From positions 1 through 64,000 of IMG/VR virus record IMGVR_UViG_3300042898_000786: 64,000 nucleotides of DNA; one strand, given 5' to 3'. This DNA is from a virus. Below the pieces are notes generated by a model. The model did not search any database and was not told the DNA's origin. It worked only from the letters and a program-made list of their open reading frames with translations. Position numbers and translations under genes: made by a program. Positions 59,477 to 64,000 of the stretch are shown one piece after another (positions within the stretch are counted from its first letter, which is position 1; the number at the start of each line of letters is the position of its first letter).

Positions 59477-61599
59477 TGGCAGGTATAAAAGACATAGAAG
59501 GATACGATGACTTCGTTATCAATATATGTCCGGATGGGACAGGTGAAGAAATTATAGAAATTTCACGTCTTTACATCCAGCTTCCTGAGATGCCAGACGA
59601 CAAACAGATTCTATTTAACGAGCTCCCCACAGACCAACAGTATTGGCGCAGGTTATCTGTCCCTAAGGAGCTGGAGCGAATCCGAACTATGGACGAGTGG
59701 TCCGAGGCTCCTAAGGAGTTTCGAGATAAGTTCACACCTTACATAGAGCGTGAGTTCTCGAGAAGGAAAAAAGGCTTGTGGTTTTATAACAACGGAACAC
59801 CGACGTATATCACCGGACACCACTATATGCTGTTGCAGTGGAGCAAGATGGACATAGGATACGCGAGCTATCTTGACTTCCAAAGAAAGCTATTCATACA
59901 CTACGCGGCCTGCGAAGCCGACCCCCGATGCATTGGACAGGTATACGTCAAGTGCCGCCGCTCCGGATATACCAATATATCCGCTTCTATACTTGTGGAC
60001 GAAGGCACGCAGGTGGCAGAGAAGCTTCTAGGAATCATATCAAAGACAGGTAAGGATGCTCAGGACAACGTCTTTATGAAGAAGGTGTTTCCTATGTTCC
60101 GTAGCTATCCGTTCTTCTTTAAGCCGGTACAGGATGGTACTACTAATCCACGTATGGAACTTGCGTTCCGTGAGCCATCTCAGAGAATCACGAAGAACAA
60201 CAAGGCTGTTATGATGACCCAGGCACTGGATACCGTCATCAACTGGAAGAACACAGTAAACAACGCCTACGACGGAGAAAAGCTCCACACTCTGTTTCTT
60301 GATGAGGCTTCAAAGCTAGAGAACCCATTGGATATAAATGAGTTATGGCGTATTCACAGGACCTGTCTTATCGTGGGAAAGAAAGTTGTCGGCAAGGCCC
60401 TCGTAGGCTCTACAGTTAACCCGCTCGATAAAGGCGGCTCGAACTATAAGAAGCTATACTACGATTCAGACCCAAAGAAGCGTAACGACAACGGAAGAAC
60501 AAAAAGCGGTCTTTATAAAATATTCATACCAGCGCACGAGGCCCTAGAGGGGTTCTTTGATATATACGGCCTACCGATAGTAAACGACCCTGATAAAGCT
60601 ACAAGTACTATGGAGGGAGACATCGTGAAAATAGGAGCTAAGACCTACCTGAATAACGAAAGGAAGGCCCTGATGAGCGACCCCTATGAGCTAAACGAAG
60701 TAATACGCCAGTTCCCTTGGACAGAAGAGGAGGCTTTTCGAGACTCCACAAAGACATCTCACTTTAATATATCTAAGATATACGAGCAGCTGGAGCACAA
60801 CAGCAGCCTCTTTCCCAATCCGGTGATACGTGGTAACTTCATATGGGCGAACGGCCAGCAGGATACTAAAGTGGTTTTCAGTCCAGACCCTAATGGTAAA
60901 TTCCACGTGTCTTGGCTTATGCCGTTTGAGGAGTCTAACAAGCAGTTGATACAAGGCGGTAAGCGCTCACCGGGTAATGTACTGCTCGGCGTCGGGGGGG
61001 TTGACTCCTACGATATCGACGAGACAGCAGACGGTCGTGGCTCTAAGGGCGCTTTCCATCTTTTTAATAAGTTCAATATGAACTATCCTAGCAATAGGTT
61101 TGTAGTGGAGTACGCTGAGCGACCAGAGCTAGCTCGTATTTTTTACGAGGATGTTCTCCTGACTGCTGTATACTACGGATACCCACTGCTAGTGGAAAAC
61201 AACAAGTATGGTATCGTGCGATACTTCGAGTCGCGGGGATATGATAACTATATTATGGATAGGCCATCACATCTAACGCCACCTAACCAGCGCGGCAGCG
61301 TTCGCACTAAAGGTGTTCCTTCTAACTCACAGGAATTCATACAGGCTCACGCTCAAGCGATTGAGGCATATCTCCACGAGCATATAGGATATAAAATGGA
61401 TACGGATGAGCACGGTAAGATGTATTTCAATAGGACACTACAGGACTGGATAGGATACAAGATTAGTGACCGTACTAAGTTTGACTTAACGATTAGTTCT
61501 GGCCTTGCTTTACTAGGTGCTCAGACAATAGTAAAGGAGAAAAGGCTAAGCGACACAACTGATAAAGTATTCTTTAGGCGCTACAAGGCGCGTTTCTAA
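59476..61599 (+). CDS. Terminase large subunit
   Basis: 707 residues. The ATPase half has a Walker A-like segment VYVKCRRSGYTNIS (about 155-168; degenerate, no GKS/T) and Walker B LFLDEAS near 273. The nuclease half has GVGGVDSYD near 505 as the first acidic site, and VVEYAERPE and FDLTISSGLALLG with later acidic residues. Length and order (TerL then portal) fit crAss-like phages. It pumps DNA into the procapsid through the portal and cuts concatemers. Confidence 0.9.
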   Translation: MAGIKDIEGYDDFVINICPDGTGEEIIEISRLYIQLPEMPDDKQILFNELPTDQQYWRRLSVPKELERIRTMDEWSEAPKEFRDKFTPYIEREFSRRKKGLWFYNNGTPTYITGHHYMLLQWSKMDIGYASYLDFQRKLFIHYAACEADPRCIGQVYVKCRRSGYTNISASILVDEGTQVAEKLLGIISKTGKDAQDNVFMKKVFPMFRSYPFFFKPVQDGTTNPRMELAFREPSQRITKNNKAVMMTQALDTVINWKNTVNNAYDGEKLHTLFLDEASKLENPLDINELWRIHRTCLIVGKKVVGKALVGSTVNPLDKGGSNYKKLYYDSDPKKRNDNGRTKSGLYKIFIPAHEALEGFFDIYGLPIVNDPDKATSTMEGDIVKIGAKTYLNNERKALMSDPYELNEVIRQFPWTEEEAFRDSTKTSHFNISKIYEQLEHNSSLFPNPVIRGNFIWANGQQDTKVVFSPDPNGKFHVSWLMPFEESNKQLIQGGKRSPGNVLLGVGGVDSYDIDETADGRGSKGAFHLFNKFNMNYPSNRFVVEYAERPELARIFYEDVLLTAVYYGYPLLVENNKYGIVRYFESRGYDNYIMDRPSHLTPPNQRGSVRTKGVPSNSQEFIQAHAQAIEAYLHEHIGYKMDTDEHGKMYFNRTLQDWIGYKISDRTKFDLTISSGLALLGAQTIVKEKRLSDTTDKVFFRRYKARF

Positions 61600-61605
61600 T
61601 TGCTT

Positions 61606-61613
61606 TATATTTG
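61606..61613 (+). promoter_or_regulatory. TAnnTTTG promoter element of the portal gene
   Basis: TATATTTG, 40 nt before the portal ATG (61654). The leader contains the inverted repeat AAGCATA/TATGCTT (61620-61634). Confidence 0.65.
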
Positions 61614-61653
61614 CCGTTGAAAGCATAATATGCTTATATAAAGGAATTACTAT

Positions 61654-64000
61654 ATGTACAACGGGAAAAATCCTCATCCCATTAATAATTTCCCTGACCC
61701 GCTTGCACCATATGATGTCAAGCAGTCAAAGGATTACGGTCTTCAGTATGCGAAAAGCATAGAGACACAATGGGGTCGACCTGAGGACGATGGTAGCTTA
61801 TTTCGTCGTAGACTCAAGGAGTTTGAGCAGAACAGAGACTACGCCAACGGCACCCAGGATACTGCTATATACAAACAGATTCTTAATTCACTGGACCCAA
61901 ACAACGGTGATGGAACGCTACTTAACATCGACTGGTCTCCAGTGCCGATTGTGCCTAAGTTCGTTAAAATTGTCGTAAACAAAATTCTGTCTCGTAACCC
62001 ATATCCAAACATAGAGGCTGTTGACCCACTTTCAGTATCTCAGAAAGAAAAGAAAAAAGCGGAGGTAAAAGCAGGTGTCGAGCTTAAGCCATTACTCAGT
62101 GAGCTTGAAGGTCTAGGCGTTAGAACTGGATATGACGTACCTGCATTACCAGATACCCTAGAAGAGGCAGAGATTTTTCTTGACACAAACATCAAGATTG
62201 CTAGTGAAATAGCCACCCAGATTGCTACAGAGCTAACGCTAAGCTGGAACGAGTTCGGTGAGCGTATCTATCGACGTTGTGTTGATGACCTCGTGTCTAT
62301 TGGTATGGCAGTCGTAAAGCGTGAAAATGACCCTAACTACGGAATCGTAGAGAACTACGTAGACCCTGCATACTTCATACACAGCCATACCGATGACCCT
62401 AATATGTCTGACCTTATCTATGCGGGTCACGTACGTCGTATGAGCATTATGGACCTCAAGCGTCAAGCTGGAGACCAGTTTACAGAAGATGAGTACCAGA
62501 AGCTCGCTACAATGGTGCAGAACCGGTATAGCAACAATTCATCAGGACTAAACCAGTCTTACTACGACAAGAACTTACAGTCCGTCTCTTATGGATATGA
62601 CGAATTTATAGTAGAAGTACTTGAGTTTGAGTACCTTAGTGTTGACGATGTATACTTTGAGGAGAAAGAGTCACGCCACGGCAACGTAGGATTTTACTAT
62701 AAGGGCTTTAAGTATGAGGCCGCTCGCGAAAGCGTATATGACCGTAAGCCTTACCGTATGCAAACAGCTACCGTATATGGAGGTAAGTATATCATCGGAA
62801 CTAGTTTTCTCTTCGACTACGGTGTGAAGAAGAATATACCTAGGAACGTACACGACCTAACTCGTGCTCGTCTAAGCTACAGCGTAGTGGCGACCAACTT
62901 GCGTCGTATGATTCCTAAGTCTATGGTCTCAATGGTGAAGAGCTTTGCTGACCAGCTGCAAATCACTCACCTTAAGATTCAACAAGCTATAGCCAAGGCT
63001 AAGCCTGATGGTCTTATGATTGACATCGAGGGCCTCGAGAACGTACAGCTAGGACGCGGTGGAGAGCTTCAGCCTCTCGACATCCAAGATATCTACGAAC
63101 AGACGGGTATCTTCTATTACCGCTCTAAGAATCCTGAAGGAGGATTCCAGAACCCACCGGTACGTGAGATTAGCAACCAGATTCGCAACATCAACGAACT
63201 GATTTCTCTGTACAACCACTACCTGCGTATGATTCGCGACGCGACAGGACTCAATGAAGTGGTAGACGGAAGTACTCCAAAAGGTGAGCAACTAGTAGGC
63301 GTCCGACAGCAAGCGATTGAAGCCTCCAACAATGCTACTTACGATATCACTAATTCCGCTATGGTTCTATTCAAGAAGGTATGCGATGACATAGTGCGAT
63401 GCTTGCAGATTATTCCGAAGGATAGCGTTTTATACCGTACCTACGAACAAGCCCTAGGCAGCAGCAGTATGGATGTGATATCCTCGTTCGCAGACCTGCC
63501 TATGTATAACTTCGGTGTGCGCGTAGTCGCAGAGATGGAAGATATGGATAAGGCTTACTTAGAGTCCAATATCCAGCAGTCTTTACTACAAAAAGAGATT
63601 GACCTCGAGGACGCTATCGCTATACGTAGGCTTAAAGATGTAACGCAGGCAGAGCAGTTGTTAATTGTGCGTCGTAAGAAGCGACAAAAACAACAGCAGC
63701 AGTTGGCGCAGCAGAACTCTCAGATGCAAGCTCAAGTCAATGCCCAGTCGGCACAAGCCACAAGTCAAGCTAGGATGCAAGAAGAGCAAATGAAGGCCCA
63801 ACTCGGAGCTCAGAAAATGCAGCTGGAGACGCAGATGAAGACTCAACTATTGCAGGTAGAGTACGAACTCAAAATGCGCCTCGCAGAACTAGAAGGTCGT
63901 TATGGCTTACAGCAGCAGGAGATTGAATCCGGGGTACGTACAGATATCGAGTCCGACCGTGAGGACCGGAAAGACTCTCGCGTTAAGAAGCAAGCTGTAG
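61654..64000 (+). CDS. Portal protein (3' end outside window)
   Basis: At least 782 residues, open at the right edge. The fold core appears in TNLRRMIPKSMVSMVKSFADQLQIT, NELISLYNHYLRMIRDATGLNEVVDGSTPKGEQLVGVRQQAIEASNNAT and FGVRVVAEMEDMDKAYLE. The GLNExxDGSTPxxxxLVG pattern is typical of crAss-like portals. A long Gln-rich coiled coil (from about 63660) follows. It forms the dodecameric DNA gate at one capsid vertex and docks TerL. Confidence 0.9.
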   Translation, partial: MYNGKNPHPINNFPDPLAPYDVKQSKDYGLQYAKSIETQWGRPEDDGSLFRRRLKEFEQNRDYANGTQDTAIYKQILNSLDPNNGDGTLLNIDWSPVPIVPKFVKIVVNKILSRNPYPNIEAVDPLSVSQKEKKKAEVKAGVELKPLLSELEGLGVRTGYDVPALPDTLEEAEIFLDTNIKIASEIATQIATELTLSWNEFGERIYRRCVDDLVSIGMAVVKRENDPNYGIVENYVDPAYFIHSHTDDPNMSDLIYAGHVRRMSIMDLKRQAGDQFTEDEYQKLATMVQNRYSNNSSGLNQSYYDKNLQSVSYGYDEFIVEVLEFEYLSVDDVYFEEKESRHGNVGFYYKGFKYEAARESVYDRKPYRMQTATVYGGKYIIGTSFLFDYGVKKNIPRNVHDLTRARLSYSVVATNLRRMIPKSMVSMVKSFADQLQITHLKIQQAIAKAKPDGLMIDIEGLENVQLGRGGELQPLDIQDIYEQTGIFYYRSKNPEGGFQNPPVREISNQIRNINELISLYNHYLRMIRDATGLNEVVDGSTPKGEQLVGVRQQAIEASNNATYDITNSAMVLFKKVCDDIVRCLQIIPKDSVLYRTYEQALGSSSMDVISSFADLPMYNFGVRVVAEMEDMDKAYLESNIQQSLLQKEIDLEDAIAIRRLKDVTQAEQLLIVRRKKRQKQQQQLAQQNSQMQAQVNAQSAQATSQARMQEEQMKAQLGAQKMQLETQMKTQLLQVEYELKMRLAELEGRYGLQQQEIESGVRTDIESDREDRKDSRVKKQAV

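Noticed and set aside
1-64000. CRISPR array, diversity-generating retroelement, integrase or transposase
   Set aside because: No regularly spaced repeats, no reverse transcriptase, no tyrosine or serine recombinase motifs and no IS ends were seen. The phage looks virulent within this window.

Overview
The window reads as 64 kb of a tailed-phage genome that infects a Bacteroidetes bacterium, most likely a marine flavobacterium. The host call rests on the promoters. At least a dozen genes are preceded by the Bacteroidetes -7 element TAnnTTTG, several with a TTG or TTTG about 17-20 nt upstream, and Shine-Dalgarno sequences are scarce. The structural genes (TerL, portal, scaffold, major capsid protein, adaptor-like proteins, very large internal proteins) resemble the crAss-like or Cellulophaga podophage style. 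That assignment is by eye and should be treated as probable. The window opens inside one structural gene and closes inside the portal gene.

Layout. (1) 1-34142, plus strand, late genes: a partial structural gene, two giant tail fibres ending in S74 chaperone domains, small tail and holin-like genes, scaffold, major capsid protein, head-tail connector and tail genes, two internal virion proteins, a 3315-residue polyvalent protein, a probable one-piece spanin and a small basic protein. (2) 34209-53102, minus strand, early/middle genes: a RecE-like nuclease, ribonucleotide reductase (nrdA, nrdB) with a stand-alone DnaA domain IV protein between the two subunits, a glycosyltransferase, a resolvase, a primase-helicase, a DUF1599/Nmad1-like protein, a second DnaA-domain-IV-like protein, a Rad52/ERF-like annealing candidate, a DUF932 protein and about 30 small unknowns in tight, often overlapping series. 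(3) 53103-54545: 1.4 kb with no convincing gene. It holds a 47-nt tRNA-like fold, a G-rich tract, an AT palindrome and a strong plus-strand terminator. (4) 54546-64000: a minus-strand winged-helix candidate, then plus-strand genes for an M15 endolysin, a run of tiny MKA-type proteins, a GroES-like co-chaperonin, a small-terminase candidate, TerL and the portal.

The most striking observation is a pair of intergenic elements on the minus strand (52243-52294 and 52487-52537). Each matches the full hammerhead ribozyme consensus: CUGANGA, GAAA, an NUH cleavage triplet, and three stems. Their stem II and stem III sequences differ but stay paired, which is covariation. In both, the predicted cut leaves exactly 21 nt before the start codon of the next gene. 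This suggests ribozyme processing of an early polycistronic message.

How the genes fit together: RNR supplies dNTPs. The primase-helicase and the DnaA-like proteins probably recruit the host replisome, since no DNA polymerase is visible here. RecE-like nuclease, annealing protein, SSB-tipped protein and T7-endo-I-like resolvase make a recombination set. Late genes build a podovirus-like particle that carries large ejected proteins. Holin candidates, the M15 endolysin and the spanin candidate would lyse the cell.
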